A stretch of DNA of 64,000 nt from Qipengyuania intermedia (GCF_019711615.1 NZ_JAIGNS010000002.1:1061483-1125482), one strand, 5' to 3'; numbered from the stretch's first letter, positions 26,600 through 35,895 are shown. Notes: a model not told the origin generated them from the sequence alone. Program-made: numbers and translations.

Positions 26600-27750
26600 C
26601 CCGCGACCAGGTCCTCTGACACAAGTTCACCAAGCAGGGCGTCCAGCAAGGGCATGCCTGCCTCGGTGACGCCAATCCTGTCCGCCTTCTTCCAGACCAG
26701 GCCGAGGTCGCGATAGAGGCGCAGCTTGGCGTCATCGAGCATGGTGGTGGAGGTGACGTCGAAACGGCGGGAAAGGGAAGTCATGTCGATCCCTTCCGCA
26801 AGGCGCAGTCCCATCAGCAGCGCTTCCGAAGCCTGTTCGTTCTTTGTGAGCGTGCGGTTCTCAGAGATGCCCGAGCCCTGACGTTCAACCGCGGCAAGGT
26901 AGTTTTCGGGTTTCTTGTGTCGCAAGGTCGCTATGCCGTCACGGCGCCCGTGTGCTCCCGGGCCGATCCCGAGATAATCCTCGTAGCGCCAGTAGGTCAG
27001 GTTATGCCGGCTTTCCTGTCCGGGCCGCGCATGATTGCTGATCTCATAGGCTGGCAGTCCGGCAGCGGCGGTCATTTCCCGCGTCATCGCGAAAAGATCG
27101 GCTGCTGGGTCATTGTCGAGCGGCGTGAATACACCGCGCCGGACATCGGTTGCAAAACGCGTCGTCGGCTCGATCGTCAGCTGGTAAAGCGATAGGTGAT
27201 CGGTGCCGAGTGCCATGGCCTCGCCCAATTCCTGCCGCCAGTCGGCCTCTGTCTGGTCGGGGCGGGCGTAGATCAGGTCGATCGACACGCGGCCGAAATG
27301 GCTCTGTGCGGTCTCGAGAGCGTGAATAGCTTCTTCGGCGCCATGCAACCTGCCCAAAAACCGGAGCGTTTCGTCCCGTAAGGACTGAACCCCAAGGGAG
27401 ACACGGTTCACCCCGGCACTCGCCAGCGCTGCGAAATTGGCGGCTTCGACCGAGGATGGATTGCCCTCCAGCGTGATCTCGATGCCATCCTCGAAACCCC
27501 AGATTTCCTCTGCTTCCTGCAGGAGTTTTTCAACGAGGGTCGGTGGCATCAATGACGGAGTTCCCCCGCCAAAAAAGATACTTGCGAGCTTTTCCTGAGA
27601 TTTGTTCTGGGTTGCTTCGGCACGCATGTCGCTCAGCAAGGCGCGTTCCCAGACGTCCATATCCGTCCGCTCGCGGACGTGGCTGTTGAAGTCGCAATAG
27701 GGACATTTTGCGAGGCAGAAGGGCCAGTGAATGTAGAGGGCTTTGGCCAA
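26596..27750 (-). CDS. hemW: Radical SAM haem chaperone HemW
   Basis: 384 residues. The radical SAM motif CxxxCxxC is Cys12, Cys16, Cys19 (CLAKCPYC). FFGGGTPSLMPP, LEGNPSS and GVNRVSLGVQSLRDETLRFLGR are shared with HemN/HemW. HemW proteins carry one extra conserved His region and lack the HemN N-terminal extension; the length and the start at the radical SAM motif fit HemW, which hands haem to respiratory enzymes rather than oxidising coproporphyrinogen. The next gene xerC starts inside its stop (ATGA). An rph-rdgB-hemW order is common, here interrupted by the CAP gene on the other strand. Confidence 0.92.
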   Translation of the reverse strand: MAKALYIHWPFCLAKCPYCDFNSHVRERTDMDVWERALLSDMRAEATQNKSQEKLASIFFGGGTPSLMPPTLVEKLLQEAEEIWGFEDGIEITLEGNPSSVEAANFAALASAGVNRVSLGVQSLRDETLRFLGRLHGAEEAIHALETAQSHFGRVSIDLIYARPDQTEADWRQELGEAMALGTDHLSLYQLTIEPTTRFATDVRRGVFTPLDNDPAADLFAMTREMTAAAGLPAYEISNHARPGQESRHNLTYWRYEDYLGIGPGAHGRRDGIATLRHKKPENYLAAVERQGSGISENRTLTKNEQASEALLMGLRLAEGIDMTSLSRRFDVTSTTMLDDAKLRLYRDLGLVWKKADRIGVTEAGMPLLDALLGELVSEDLVAG

Positions 27751-27762
27751 GGGGCGCTTTCA

Positions 27763-27797
27763 TTGAAAATTAAGCCAGCTCCGTTTTAAGCGGAGGC
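27763..27797 (+). promoter_or_regulatory. Promoter of the CAP-domain gene
   Basis: TTGAAA (27763-27768), 17-nt spacer, TTAAGC (27786-27791). The -10 ends 6 nt before ATG 27798, so transcription would begin at or beside that codon. GGAGG (27792-27796) would then lie upstream of +1 and could serve only a longer transcript, reading ATG 27807. Confidence 0.5.
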
Positions 27798-28379
27798 ATG
27801 GAAGGCATGAAACTTTACGCGACCGCTGTCGCTGCACTGGGACTGCTATGTGCCACGGGTGTCGGTGTCGCTGCAAGCGCTGGCGGCGCTGCTGCCTCGT
27901 CTGCCACGGTGCGTGAGCATCCGGCGCACGATAATGCAGCCGATCGCCATGCCGGGCGCATTCTCCATCTCCACAACCGTGAACGCGCGCAATTGGGCCT
28001 TCCGATGCTGCAGTGGAGCCCGCAGCTGGCGCGTGAAGCTAGGGACTGGGGCCACACGCTCGCCCGCAAGGGACGCCTCGAACATGCCAGCGCCTCGATG
28101 CGCAGCGGAACCGGCGAGAACCTCTGGATGGGGACTGCTAATGCGTGGCCGGTCGATACCATGGTCGGCATGTTCATCGATGAAAAGCGACATTATCGTC
28201 ATGGGCGCTTCCCTGAGATTTCCCGCACCGGCCAATGGGCTGACGTGGCGCATTACACGCAGGTAATCTGGCGCGATACTCAGGAAGTCGGCTGCGCGGT
28301 GGTCACGGATCGGGGCTGGGACGTCCTGGTCTGTCGTTACTACCCGGCGGGCAATGTCTGGGGTCGTATGGCCTATTAG
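27798..28379 (+). CDS. Secreted CAP-domain (SCP/PR-1) protein
   Basis: 193 residues; a start at ATG 27807 would give 190. A signal peptide ([23 protein letters not shown]) leads to a CAP domain: [20 protein letters not shown], the helix with [25 protein letters not shown], and the Cys-containing [20 protein letters not shown] and [14 protein letters not shown]. The two His and Glu of the CAP cavity (H in LEHA, E in GEN, H in AHYTQ) are present. Bacterial CAP proteins are periplasmic or secreted; roles include cell-wall and lipid binding, mostly unproven. Its TAG overlaps the rdgB stop through TTAG (28376-28379). Confidence 0.9.
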   Translation: MEGMKLYATAVAALGLLCATGVGVAASAGGAAASSATVREHPAHDNAADRHAGRILHLHNRERAQLGLPMLQWSPQLAREARDWGHTLARKGRLEHASASMRSGTGENLWMGTANAWPVDTMVGMFIDEKRHYRHGRFPEISRTGQWADVAHYTQVIWRDTQEVGCAVVTDRGWDVLVCRYYPAGNVWGRMAY

Positions 28380-29002
28380 GCGAACTGCTCCGCCACCAGT
28401 TTCGCAAATGCATCGGCACGATGGCTGATGGCGTGTTTTTCCTCCGGCGCTATTTCCGCAAACGTCAGGTCGCGGCCCTTGGGGACGAATACCGGATCAT
28501 AGCCGAAACCCATTTCGCCTCGCGGCGGCCATGTCAGCGTGCCGGGAGCCGTTCCTTCGTAGACCGCCTGCTCTCCGTCGGGCCAGGCAAGTGCCAGAAC
28601 GCAGTGGAAGGCGCAGGAGCGGTCGACGTCCGCCCCCTTTTCCTGAAGCATGCCTTCGACCTTGCCCATCGCCATGTACCAGTCGCGGCCGGGTTCGCCT
28701 TCGAAATGCTGCCGTTCGGCCCAGTCCGCCGTGTAGACGCCGGGGCGACCATCGAGCGCATCGACCGAAAGCCCGCTGTCGTCGGCGAGAGCGGGCAGGC
28801 CCGATGCCTCTGCTGCCGCGCGGGCCTTCAGCAGCGCGTTCTGTACGAAAGTCGTGCCTGTCTCGGGCGGTTCGGGCAGGCCCAGCGATCCAGCAGAGAT
28901 GCACTTCACGCCGTAAGGCGCGAGCAAAGCCGAGATTTCCTTGAGCTTGCCGGCATTATGCGTCGCGATGACGAGGCTTCCCGAACCGAGCCGACGGGTC
29001 AT
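28376..29002 (-). CDS. rdgB: Non-canonical purine NTP pyrophosphatase (dITP/XTP)
   Basis: 208 residues. RdgB hydrolyses dITP, dXTP and related nucleotides, keeping deaminated purines out of DNA. Family marks are [17 protein letters not shown] at the start, [23 protein letters not shown] in the middle, and [15 protein letters not shown] plus [11 protein letters not shown] near the end. The start overlaps the rph stop (ATGA, 28999-29002), so rph and rdgB are coupled. Its stop shares TTAG with the convergent CAP gene. Confidence 0.97.
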   Translation of the reverse strand: MTRRLGSGSLVIATHNAGKLKEISALLAPYGVKCISAGSLGLPEPPETGTTFVQNALLKARAAAEASGLPALADDSGLSVDALDGRPGVYTADWAERQHFEGEPGRDWYMAMGKVEGMLQEKGADVDRSCAFHCVLALAWPDGEQAVYEGTAPGTLTWPPRGEMGFGYDPVFVPKGRDLTFAEIAPEEKHAISHRADAFAKLVAEQFA

Positions 29003-29715
29003 TTGCGGGTTGCCTCGTCCTGTGCCTTGAACACTTGCGCACAGCCCATCTGTGCAAGCCGGAGCAAGCGCAGGAAGGCTTCCTCGTCATAGGGCGCGCC
29101 TTCCGCCGTAGCTTGTGCCTCGGCGATCTTGCCGCCTTCGATCAGGACGAAGTTGGCATCGGCATCCGCATTGCTGTCCTCGGGGTAATCGAGGTCGAGC
29201 ACCGGAGTGCCCTTGTAGACACCGCAGGAAATGGCAGCGACCTTGGCGGTGATCGGATCTTCCACAATGTCGCCCGATTTCATCAGGCCATCGACGGCCA
29301 GCCGCAGTGCGACCCATGCGCCCGAGATCGATGCGGTACGCGTACCACCATCGGCCTGGATGACATCGCAATCGAGCGTGATCTGGCGCTCGCCAAGCTT
29401 CTTCATATCTACCACTGCACGCAAGCTGCGCCCGATAAGCCGCTGGATTTCCTGCGTTCGTCCGCTCTGCTTGCCCTTGGCCGCTTCGCGCTGACCGCGC
29501 GTGTGCGTGGCGCGCGGGAGCATGGAGTATTCACCGGTGACCCAGCCTTCTCCCTTGCCGCGAAGCCATGGCGGAATGCGTTCTTCGACCGATGCCGTGC
29601 ACAGGACCCGCGTTCCGCCGAAGCTGATCAGGCAGCTGCCTTCTGCGTGCTTGGTGTATCCCGTCTCGATAGTGATGGCGCGCATTTCGTCGGGCGCGCG
29701 TCCTGAAGGTCGCAT
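28999..29715 (-). CDS. rph: Ribonuclease PH
   Basis: 238 residues from ATG 29715 (GGAGA 7 nt before). RNase PH is a phosphorolytic 3'-5' exonuclease that finishes tRNA 3' ends. The sequence has [70 protein letters not shown] and [16 protein letters not shown], all typical. The longer reading to 29997 enters the hrcA gene antisense and is rejected. The gene is divergent from hrcA (84 nt) and coupled to rdgB. Confidence 0.97.
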   Translation of the reverse strand: MRPSGRAPDEMRAITIETGYTKHAEGSCLISFGGTRVLCTASVEERIPPWLRGKGEGWVTGEYSMLPRATHTRGQREAAKGKQSGRTQEIQRLIGRSLRAVVDMKKLGERQITLDCDVIQADGGTRTASISGAWVALRLAVDGLMKSGDIVEDPITAKVAAISCGVYKGTPVLDLDYPEDSNADADANFVLIEGGKIAEAQATAEGAPYDEEAFLRLLRLAQMGCAQVFKAQDEATRK

Positions 29716-29765
29716 TCCATTCTCCAATTCAGTCGAATCTCGGTGGAGGCTTTGGCCGATGGGCC

Positions 29766-29792
29766 TTGAGGCCGCAAGTGGAGTGGTTAGAT
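29766..29792 (+). promoter_or_regulatory. Possible hrcA promoter
   Basis: TTGAGG (29766-29771) and TTAGAT (29787-29792) lie 15 nt apart, short but acceptable; the -10 ends 7 nt before the hrcA ATG, which has no good Shine-Dalgarno. No CIRCE inverted repeat (TTAGCACTC-N9-GAGTGCTAA) is present, so HrcA does not appear to autoregulate through one here. Confidence 0.35.
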
Positions 29793-29799
29793 AGAAGGC

Positions 29800-30843
29800 A
29801 TGAACGGCCCTCCGCTTTCCGATTTGTCCGACCGCGCGCGGGAGATTTTCCGCCTCGTGGTGGAGGGGTATCTCGACACCGGCACTCCTGTCGGCTCGAA
29901 GGCGCTTGCGGGCGAGGGCGGTGTCGGCCTGTCGCCCGCATCCATCCGTTCTGTCCTGGCCGAGCTGGAACAACGCGGCCTGCTCGCCGCCCCTCACACC
30001 AGCGCGGGCAGGATGCCGACGGAAAGCGGCCTGCGCCTGTTCGTCGATGCAATGATGCAGGTTGCCGAACCGACCGCACAGGAGCGGGCGGCGATCGAGA
30101 AACGCCTCGCAGAACCCGGCCCGATCGAGCGCGCGCTGGAAGAGACAAGCGCGCTGCTGTCCGATCTTTCGGGCGCCGCGGGCATGGTGATGGTGCCCCG
30201 AAGGGAGCCGCGGCTATCGCAGGTGTCCCTCACCGCGCTCGACGCGAACCGCGTTCTGGCAGTGCTCGTGGGAGAGGACGGCCATGTCGAAAATCGCATA
30301 CTCTCCGTTCCGGCAGCCGTCTTGGGCGTGTCGCTCGAACAGGCGAGCAATTACCTCACCGCGCGCTCGTCCGGGCGGACACTCGCCGAGGCGGCCGCTG
30401 TGGTCGAACAGGAGATTTCCGGCGGACGCAGCGCGCTGGACGAGGCCAGCCGCGATCTCGTGGCCCGCGGCATCGCGACCTGGACCACCGACACGGCCGA
30501 ACGCCCGGTCCTTATCGTGCGCGGCCAGGCCAATCTGCTGGACGAGAGCGCGCTCAGCGATATCGAGCGGGTGCGCTCTCTTCTGGACGATCTCGAAAAC
30601 AAGCAGTCGGTCGCCAAGCTCCTTGAAAATGCGCGGGACGCAGATGCCATGCGGATATTCATCGGCAGCGAGAACCGGCTGTTCTCGCTATCCGGTTCCT
30701 CGGTCATCGCCTCGCCCTATCGCGACCGGGAAGGTAAGGTGGTCGGAGTGCTGGGGGTCATCGGGCCAACTCGGTTGAATTACGCCCGTGTCGTCCCCAT
30801 GGTTGATTTCACGGCCCGTTCCTTGGGCAAAAGATTAGGCTGA
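29800..30843 (+). CDS. hrcA: Heat-inducible transcription repressor HrcA
   Basis: 347 residues. HrcA binds CIRCE operators, in alphaproteobacteria mainly that of groESL, and is kept active by GroEL. The N-terminal winged helix shows [39 protein letters not shown] and [18 protein letters not shown]. The long C-terminal GAF-like domain ends with [23 protein letters not shown]. It starts the hrcA-grpE unit (12 nt gap) and is divergent from rph, an arrangement conserved in alphaproteobacteria. The ATG probably begins a leaderless or very short-leader message. Confidence 0.96.
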   Translation: MNGPPLSDLSDRAREIFRLVVEGYLDTGTPVGSKALAGEGGVGLSPASIRSVLAELEQRGLLAAPHTSAGRMPTESGLRLFVDAMMQVAEPTAQERAAIEKRLAEPGPIERALEETSALLSDLSGAAGMVMVPRREPRLSQVSLTALDANRVLAVLVGEDGHVENRILSVPAAVLGVSLEQASNYLTARSSGRTLAEAAAVVEQEISGGRSALDEASRDLVARGIATWTTDTAERPVLIVRGQANLLDESALSDIERVRSLLDDLENKQSVAKLLENARDADAMRIFIGSENRLFSLSGSSVIASPYRDREGKVVGVLGVIGPTRLNYARVVPMVDFTARSLGKRLG

Positions 30844-30855
30844 CAGGGTTTACAA

Positions 30856-31455
30856 GTGAGCAACGAGAACACGAACGAACCGCAGGACAAGGCGGTCGAC
30901 GAAGAAGTGGCGCGCGAGATGGAAGGCGTGCCGGAGCACCTGCGTGACAAGGACGGCGAAGAAGACGCCGCAGACGAAGCGCTTGAGGAAGCGCTGGCGA
31001 GCCTGCGCGGCGATCTGGAAGCGGCCAAGCAGGACGCGCTTTATGCCCGTGCCGAAACGCAGAACGTTCGCCGCCGGATGGAAAAGGATATCCAGGACGC
31101 TCGCAATTACGCGGCGACCGGGTTCGCCCGGGACATCCTGAGTGTGGCCGACAATCTCGCCCGTGCACTCGACGCCATTCCTGCGGAGCAGCGCGAAGAC
31201 GAGAAGCTCAAGGGCTTTATCGCAGGTATCGAAGCCACTCAGCGCGAGCTTGAAAAGGTGTTCAACCAGAACGGCATTACCCGCATCGCGGCCAAGGGCA
31301 TGCCGCTCGATCCGAACCAGCACCAGGCCATGATGGAAATCCCGACCGACGAGGTCGATGCAGGCACCATCGTCCAGGAAATGCAGGCGGGTTACATGAT
31401 CAAGGACCGTTTGCTGCGTCCGGCAATGGTCGGCGTCGCGAAGAAGCCCGACTGA
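30856..31455 (+). CDS. grpE: Nucleotide exchange factor GrpE
   Basis: 199 residues from GTG 30856. GrpE releases ADP from DnaK. The acidic N-terminal tail of about 55 residues is followed by a long coiled coil (ALASLRGDLEAAKQDALYAR, NVRRRMEKDIQDARNY) and the C-terminal beta domain with GITRIAAKGMPLDPNQHQAM and QAGYMIKDRLLRPAMVGVAK. It is 12 nt downstream of hrcA and shares its promoter. DnaK and DnaJ are encoded together 6 kb away. Confidence 0.96.
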   Translation: MSNENTNEPQDKAVDEEVAREMEGVPEHLRDKDGEEDAADEALEEALASLRGDLEAAKQDALYARAETQNVRRRMEKDIQDARNYAATGFARDILSVADNLARALDAIPAEQREDEKLKGFIAGIEATQRELEKVFNQNGITRIAAKGMPLDPNQHQAMMEIPTDEVDAGTIVQEMQAGYMIKDRLLRPAMVGVAKKPD

Positions 31456-31475
31456 ACATTGGAAGTGGATCGGCG

Positions 31476-33221
31476 ATGAGAACTGCAATGCTTGGAGCGG
31501 CGGTTCTCATTGCCGCCATGTCCCCTGTCTCCGCACAGGAAAGCGCCGACGAGCGCCTGGCCGCGCTGACAGATGCGTTTTACGATTATCAGCTCGACAA
31601 TTACGCGCTGGTGGAAACCGAAAGCGGTCAGACGAGGCAAGGCGACAGCCTGCCGTCGGTATCGCCCGATGTTCAGCGCGCTCGCTCTGCTCGATATGCC
31701 GAACTCTTGCAGCAGCTGCAGGCATTGGAAGGCGAGCCGCTGGGCAAGGATGCGCGGACCAACGCGCTGATCTTGCGGACCCTCCTCGAAGCGGAAATCG
31801 GCGATGCCAGGTTCGCCGAATGGGAAATGCCGCTCAACAGCGATTCCAATTTTTGGTCCTATCTCGCTGGGCGCACTCCTTACTCCTCGGTAGAGGAATA
31901 CGAGAACTACATCGGCCGCATGCGCGATCTGCCGCGTTATTTCGCAGAGCATACCGCTAACGCGCGCGACGGACTGGATCGCGGCTTCAGCGTCCCGGCC
32001 GTTACCCTGGAAGGGCGAGATGCGTCGATCGAGGCGTTTGTGGTGGATGAACCGGAGGCAAGTCCCTTCTGGACGCCCTTCGAGACCATGCCTGCCTCGA
32101 TCCCCGAAGCCGAGCAAGAACGCCTGCGCGCCGCGGCAAGGGCCGCCATCGGCCAGCATGTGACCCCGGCCTATGCGGCATTGCTGCAGTTCTTCCGCGA
32201 CGAGTACCTTACGCGCGCGAGATCGACGATCGGTGCCAGCGAATTTCCCGAAGGACGCGCCTATTACGCGCAGCAAATCCGGCAGTATACGACGCTCGAT
32301 CTGACCGCTGAGCAAATCCACGCCATCGGACTTGAAGAGGTGGCCCGGATCAAGGCGGAAATGGAGCAGGTCAAGGACGAGGCCGGCTTCGAGGGCACCC
32401 TTGAGCAGTTCATCACCTTCCTGAGGACCGATCCGCAATTCGTCGCTGATACCCCCGACGAGCTGATGGGGGTGGCCGCCTATACCGCAAAGCGAGTGGA
32501 TGACCGGCTAAGCGATTACTTCGGCTTCCTGCCGCGGTATCGCCATGGCATTCGTCCGGTCGATCCGGCTATCGCGCCGTTCTACACAGCGGGGCGCGGC
32601 GGGCTGGAATATTGCCAGATCAACACGCACGACCTGCCTTCGCGACCGGTTTACAACATTCCGGCGCTGACAATGCACGAATGCGCCCCGGGGCATAGTT
32701 TCCAGGCGGCGATTGCCCTCGAACGCGACGATGCGCCGAGGTTCCGCCGCCAGACCTATTTCTCCGGCTTCGGCGAGGGCTGGGGGCTCTACACCGAGTA
32801 TCTCGGCGAGGAGATGGGCATCTACCGCACGCCCTACGAACGTTTCGGGAAATTGAGTTACGAGATGTGGCGTGCCGCGCGCCTGGTGATTGACACGGGC
32901 ATCCACCACTACGGTTGGACCCGCGAACAGGCGATCGACTATCTTGCCAGTCACACCGCGCTTTCCAACCGGGAGGTCGAAACCGAGATCGATCGGTACA
33001 TCAGCTGGCCCGGCCAGGCGCTCGCATACAAGCTGGGCGAGATGACGATCCGCCGCGTTCGGGCAAAGGCGGAGGACGCGCTGGGAAGCCGGTTCGACAT
33101 TCGCAAATTCCACGATGTCGTGCTGTCGCTGGGTTCGGTGCCGTTGCCGGCGCTGGAAGCCCGGATCGACGCGTTCATTGCCGACGGTGGTCAGGGCCTG
33201 GAGGGCGTCAGCTACGATTAG
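31476..33221 (+). CDS. DUF885-family zinc peptidase, secreted
   Basis: 581 residues. A signal peptide (MRTAMLGAAVLIAAMSPVSAQ) sends it to the periplasm. The family is DUF885, distant relatives of M3/M32-type metallopeptidases: TMHECAPGHSFQAAIAL near residue 400 contains the two zinc His and the catalytic Glu, and EGWGLYTEYLGEE near 434 supplies the third ligand. HYGWTREQAIDYLASHTAL and ISWPGQALAYKLGEM near the C-terminus are also conserved. It is 20 nt after grpE, with a weak ribosome site, and may be transcribed with it. The peptide substrates are unknown. Confidence 0.92.
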   Translation: MRTAMLGAAVLIAAMSPVSAQESADERLAALTDAFYDYQLDNYALVETESGQTRQGDSLPSVSPDVQRARSARYAELLQQLQALEGEPLGKDARTNALILRTLLEAEIGDARFAEWEMPLNSDSNFWSYLAGRTPYSSVEEYENYIGRMRDLPRYFAEHTANARDGLDRGFSVPAVTLEGRDASIEAFVVDEPEASPFWTPFETMPASIPEAEQERLRAAARAAIGQHVTPAYAALLQFFRDEYLTRARSTIGASEFPEGRAYYAQQIRQYTTLDLTAEQIHAIGLEEVARIKAEMEQVKDEAGFEGTLEQFITFLRTDPQFVADTPDELMGVAAYTAKRVDDRLSDYFGFLPRYRHGIRPVDPAIAPFYTAGRGGLEYCQINTHDLPSRPVYNIPALTMHECAPGHSFQAAIALERDDAPRFRRQTYFSGFGEGWGLYTEYLGEEMGIYRTPYERFGKLSYEMWRAARLVIDTGIHHYGWTREQAIDYLASHTALSNREVETEIDRYISWPGQALAYKLGEMTIRRVRAKAEDALGSRFDIRKFHDVVLSLGSVPLPALEARIDAFIADGGQGLEGVSYD

Positions 33222-33227
33222 GCTGCG

Positions 33228-34031
33228 TCAGCGGCACAGCGAGACGTCGTTCAGATAGGCCTGCAGAACCTGTCGGCGGTCGTCCGCCCATAGGCCCACC
33301 ATCCGGTCGTCCGGTCGAGGGCTGGTTGAAAATTCCACCGCCCTTGCAAGGAAAGTTCTCCCATCGGCAGGGCAGAAGTCCTGCGCTCGTGAAAGATTGA
33401 GGAAGTCCGTGACCGACTGGTACCGGGCCTGGACCTCGCGGTCTTCGCGCCGGCGCTCTTCCAGTCTCTCCTGCATCCGCTCGTCCGTCGCATCGCTGCG
33501 GCGGGCATTGTCGCGCAGATTGTCGACGCGCGACACTTCTGCGCGGAACGTGTCGGAATCACGCGGGTAGAAGCGGGCTAGGGGAGGATTGGGTTCGGTC
33601 GGCGTTTCGCTGTAATAGCGGTCGACACGCTTGGCATCGGTATCGTCGTCCAGCTCGGCTCCGATCGCCACCGCACCTATCGCAGCAGCACTTTCGGCGA
33701 GGGAGGGGTCGCCTTTCGGACGCTGGGCCGCTTCCGCAACCGGTTCCGCCAGCAACAGGTTGACCAGCATCGCTGCATCGAAACGGTCGTGAACCAGCTC
33801 GTTGACCATGCAGGGGTAATAAAGGCGCTCGCCCTCGATCCACGCGATCATCCGCTGGTTCGTTGTGCACCCGAACGAGGTGAGTTCGATATCGGGGGAA
33901 GCTTCCCGTGCCTCGACAAGGGCCTGCGAAACCAGTTCGGCGCCGTGGGAAGGCTCTTGCGCAAGGGCAGGTGAGCCGAAAAGCGAAAGAAAGGCTCCAG
34001 CCGCTACAACCGTCGCTCCCGACCAATTCAT
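33228..34031 (-). CDS. Secreted protein of unknown function with a charged C-terminal helix
   Basis: 267 residues from ATG 34031, chosen because GGGAG lies 7 nt upstream and the residues that follow are a signal peptide ending SPALAQ. The longer start at 34112 would read through the terminator stem of the indoleamine dioxygenase gene. The mature part has CTTNQRMIAWIEGERLYYPC, two Cys likely paired, and HDRFDAAMLVNLLLAEPV. A long, highly charged segment follows (DERMQERLEERRREDREV) and the last residues contain two more Cys. I recognise no family. It ends 6 nt from the convergent DUF885 gene. Confidence 0.7.
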   Translation of the reverse strand: MNWSGATVVAAGAFLSLFGSPALAQEPSHGAELVSQALVEAREASPDIELTSFGCTTNQRMIAWIEGERLYYPCMVNELVHDRFDAAMLVNLLLAEPVAEAAQRPKGDPSLAESAAAIGAVAIGAELDDDTDAKRVDRYYSETPTEPNPPLARFYPRDSDTFRAEVSRVDNLRDNARRSDATDERMQERLEERRREDREVQARYQSVTDFLNLSRAQDFCPADGRTFLARAVEFSTSPRPDDRMVGLWADDRRQVLQAYLNDVSLCR

Positions 34032-34092
34032 TGTCATTCTCCCACCTGGCACCCGGATAATCTTGCGGGTGCGACCTTGCATCACGCTGAAC

Positions 34093-34124
34093 GGTCCGGC
34101 GGGGACTGCCATTCCCGCCGGACC
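34093..34124 (-). terminator. Perfect 11-bp stem after the indoleamine dioxygenase gene
   Basis: GGTCCGGCGGG (34093-34103) pairs fully with CCCGCCGGACC (34114-34124) around a 10-nt loop, 11 nt beyond the stop of the dioxygenase gene. No T run follows on either strand, so termination may need Rho or the stem may protect the 3' end. Confidence 0.6.
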
Positions 34125-34135
34125 GCCGATCAGGT

Positions 34136-35302
34136 TCAGCTCACCAGCTGAGCCCGGTTTTCGTCGCGGTGCTTCTTGAGGTACTTCATGAAGGGCGTGC
34201 CGCCCGTACCGACATCCGGATCGTTCCCGGCAATGCTGCCCGCCTGTTTGTTGATGTAGCTTGCCGCATATTCGAGGTGACGGGTGCGGAAGCGGGCGGA
34301 TTGCTCAAGGCAGGCGTTGAACGCTGCCTTCAGTTCCGCATTCTCACTGGCCGACACGAAATCCCGCAAGGTGGACTGCGCTGCCAGGTCCTCGATGAAA
34401 CGGCGGTGCTCGACCGGGCGGTAATGATGCAGCTCGTCGAGGAAGCTCTTGAGCGGATCGTCGCTATGTCCGACCTGGAAGAGTGCATCCATCGCCGGGA
34501 CGATAGACGATTGCGATCCCGTCTGTCCGCGCAATGCCTGTGGCTTGCCCTCGAAACGCTCGATCCCTTCATAGACAAGGCCGCCGTCTCGCAATGCAGG
34601 GTTGTTCGCCCAGCCGTGGATGTAAGGCCGCACGCGGTGGAAGTAGATATAGGGGTCGCATTGCTCGGGCATGCGCGCGAAATGTTCGTAAATGCGCTCC
34701 CAGGCGTCGTCCATTTCCTTCAGCAGGCGCGTAGCTTCCGCCTCGTCGCCTTTTCTAGCGACGTCGACGAGCCGCGCTGCATTATCCAGCAGGACACCGG
34801 CTTCCGCTTCGATCGCGACGTGAACGAGGACGAACCAGTTTTCGTCGGCACCGCACAGGAAATTCTGGTGCATGGCGATATTGTCCAGCGTGATGGGTCC
34901 CGATTTGTCGAGCCGGTACCAGTTGTCGAGCACGTATCCGGAATAGGGGAGGAGCGGCGCCTGGCCGAGGCGGTCAGACAGGGCGCACATGGGCCGGGCG
35001 AGATTTGCGGGGAGGTGTTGAGGCGGCTTTGCCTCGCCCCAGACATAGGCTTGAACCAGGAAGGAATAATGCACCATGGCAGTGCGGACCTCTTCCTCCG
35101 GAGCGGTCTGGACCCATGCCGAAATTTCCGGATCGGGGAGGGCATCGAGGAAGTGTCGGGCCCGGCCCGAAGTAAGCAGCGCCGACAATATGCCTGCCGC
35201 TTTCACGATCGGACCGAATTGTTCGGGGAGCGTGATCTCGTCGATCTCGTAATGCGAAAGATAGCCGCGCTCGCGGCTCATACCGTAGTCTTTAAGCTCC
35301 AT
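34136..35302 (-). CDS. Indoleamine 2,3-dioxygenase family protein
   Basis: 388 residues. The family is haem-dependent IDO, which opens the indole ring of tryptophan to N-formylkynurenine. Matching segments are RGYLSHYEIDEITLPEQFG at the start, ENWFVLVHVAIEAEAGVLLD in the middle, and GQTGSQSSIVPAMDALFQVG with the haem pocket region RHLEYAASYINKQAG near the C-terminus. Bacterial IDO homologues occur in scattered proteobacteria and often show low tryptophan activity, so the substrate may differ. No kynurenine pathway genes are next to it. It has its own stretch of 107 nt upstream and a stem-loop downstream. Confidence 0.88.
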   Translation of the reverse strand: MELKDYGMSRERGYLSHYEIDEITLPEQFGPIVKAAGILSALLTSGRARHFLDALPDPEISAWVQTAPEEEVRTAMVHYSFLVQAYVWGEAKPPQHLPANLARPMCALSDRLGQAPLLPYSGYVLDNWYRLDKSGPITLDNIAMHQNFLCGADENWFVLVHVAIEAEAGVLLDNAARLVDVARKGDEAEATRLLKEMDDAWERIYEHFARMPEQCDPYIYFHRVRPYIHGWANNPALRDGGLVYEGIERFEGKPQALRGQTGSQSSIVPAMDALFQVGHSDDPLKSFLDELHHYRPVEHRRFIEDLAAQSTLRDFVSASENAELKAAFNACLEQSARFRTRHLEYAASYINKQAGSIAGNDPDVGTGGTPFMKYLKKHRDENRAQLVS

Positions 35303-35409
35303 TGTGATGACTCATCGCCGAGCGCGGGTTGGGCCGCTCGGTCAATGCGTGCATTCGTATCCATTGAAACCGGTTCGCTCAAGGCGGGGTGTGGATAGTC
35401 CCGTCGCGG

Positions 35410-35895
35410 CTAAAGATCGCGAACCATCTGCAGATTGCACCGCGCATAGGGCGTGTGCCGCAATTCGTGAGCTTCGAGAGCCCTGAACCCTTTGCGCTGA
35501 TAAAGGCGGGTAGCGGGCTCAAGGCGGGAATTCGTCTCCAGCCAGAGGGCATCGGCACGCCGGCCCTTGGCAATTTCGATGAGCCGGTCAAGAATAGCGG
35601 AACCCAGACCCTGTCCCTGTGCCGAAGGATCGGTCGCCATCTTCACGACCTCGAGCCATTTGCGCCCGTCTGACGGCACCTCGTGCGGGACGGCGAGAGC
35701 GCCGCAGCCGACAACGCGCCCTTCCAGTTCGGCAAGCACGATGGCTCCCCCAGGGTCGAGCAGGGAGGTGACCGGATTTTCCAGCTGGCGGCGGTCGCTT
35801 TCCTCGACGCCGAAATATTCCTCGATCCAGCGCAGGTTGAGGGCCGCGAAGACAGCCTCGTCGCCCGACCTGAAATCCCTCACGAGAACGGTCAT
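35410..35895 (-). CDS. GNAT-family N-acetyltransferase
   Basis: 161 residues. The GNAT fold is clear: VRDFRSGDEAVFAALNLRWI at the start, VVKMATDPSAQGQGLGSAIL as motif A with the Q/RxxGxG acetyl-CoA loop, and LETNSRLEPATRLYQRKGFR as motif B. The substrate is not readable from sequence. Its ATG overlaps the TGA of the HExxH gene (35892-35895), and that gene in turn overlaps the PCu(A)C gene, so all three form one message. Confidence 0.88.
   Translation of the reverse strand: MTVLVRDFRSGDEAVFAALNLRWIEEYFGVEESDRRQLENPVTSLLDPGGAIVLAELEGRVVGCGALAVPHEVPSDGRKWLEVVKMATDPSAQGQGLGSAILDRLIEIAKGRRADALWLETNSRLEPATRLYQRKGFRALEAHELRHTPYARCNLQMVRDL

Noticed and set aside
29716..29799. CIRCE operator near hrcA
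   Set aside because: No TTAGCACTC-N9-GAGTGCTAA repeat in the hrcA or dnaK upstream regions.
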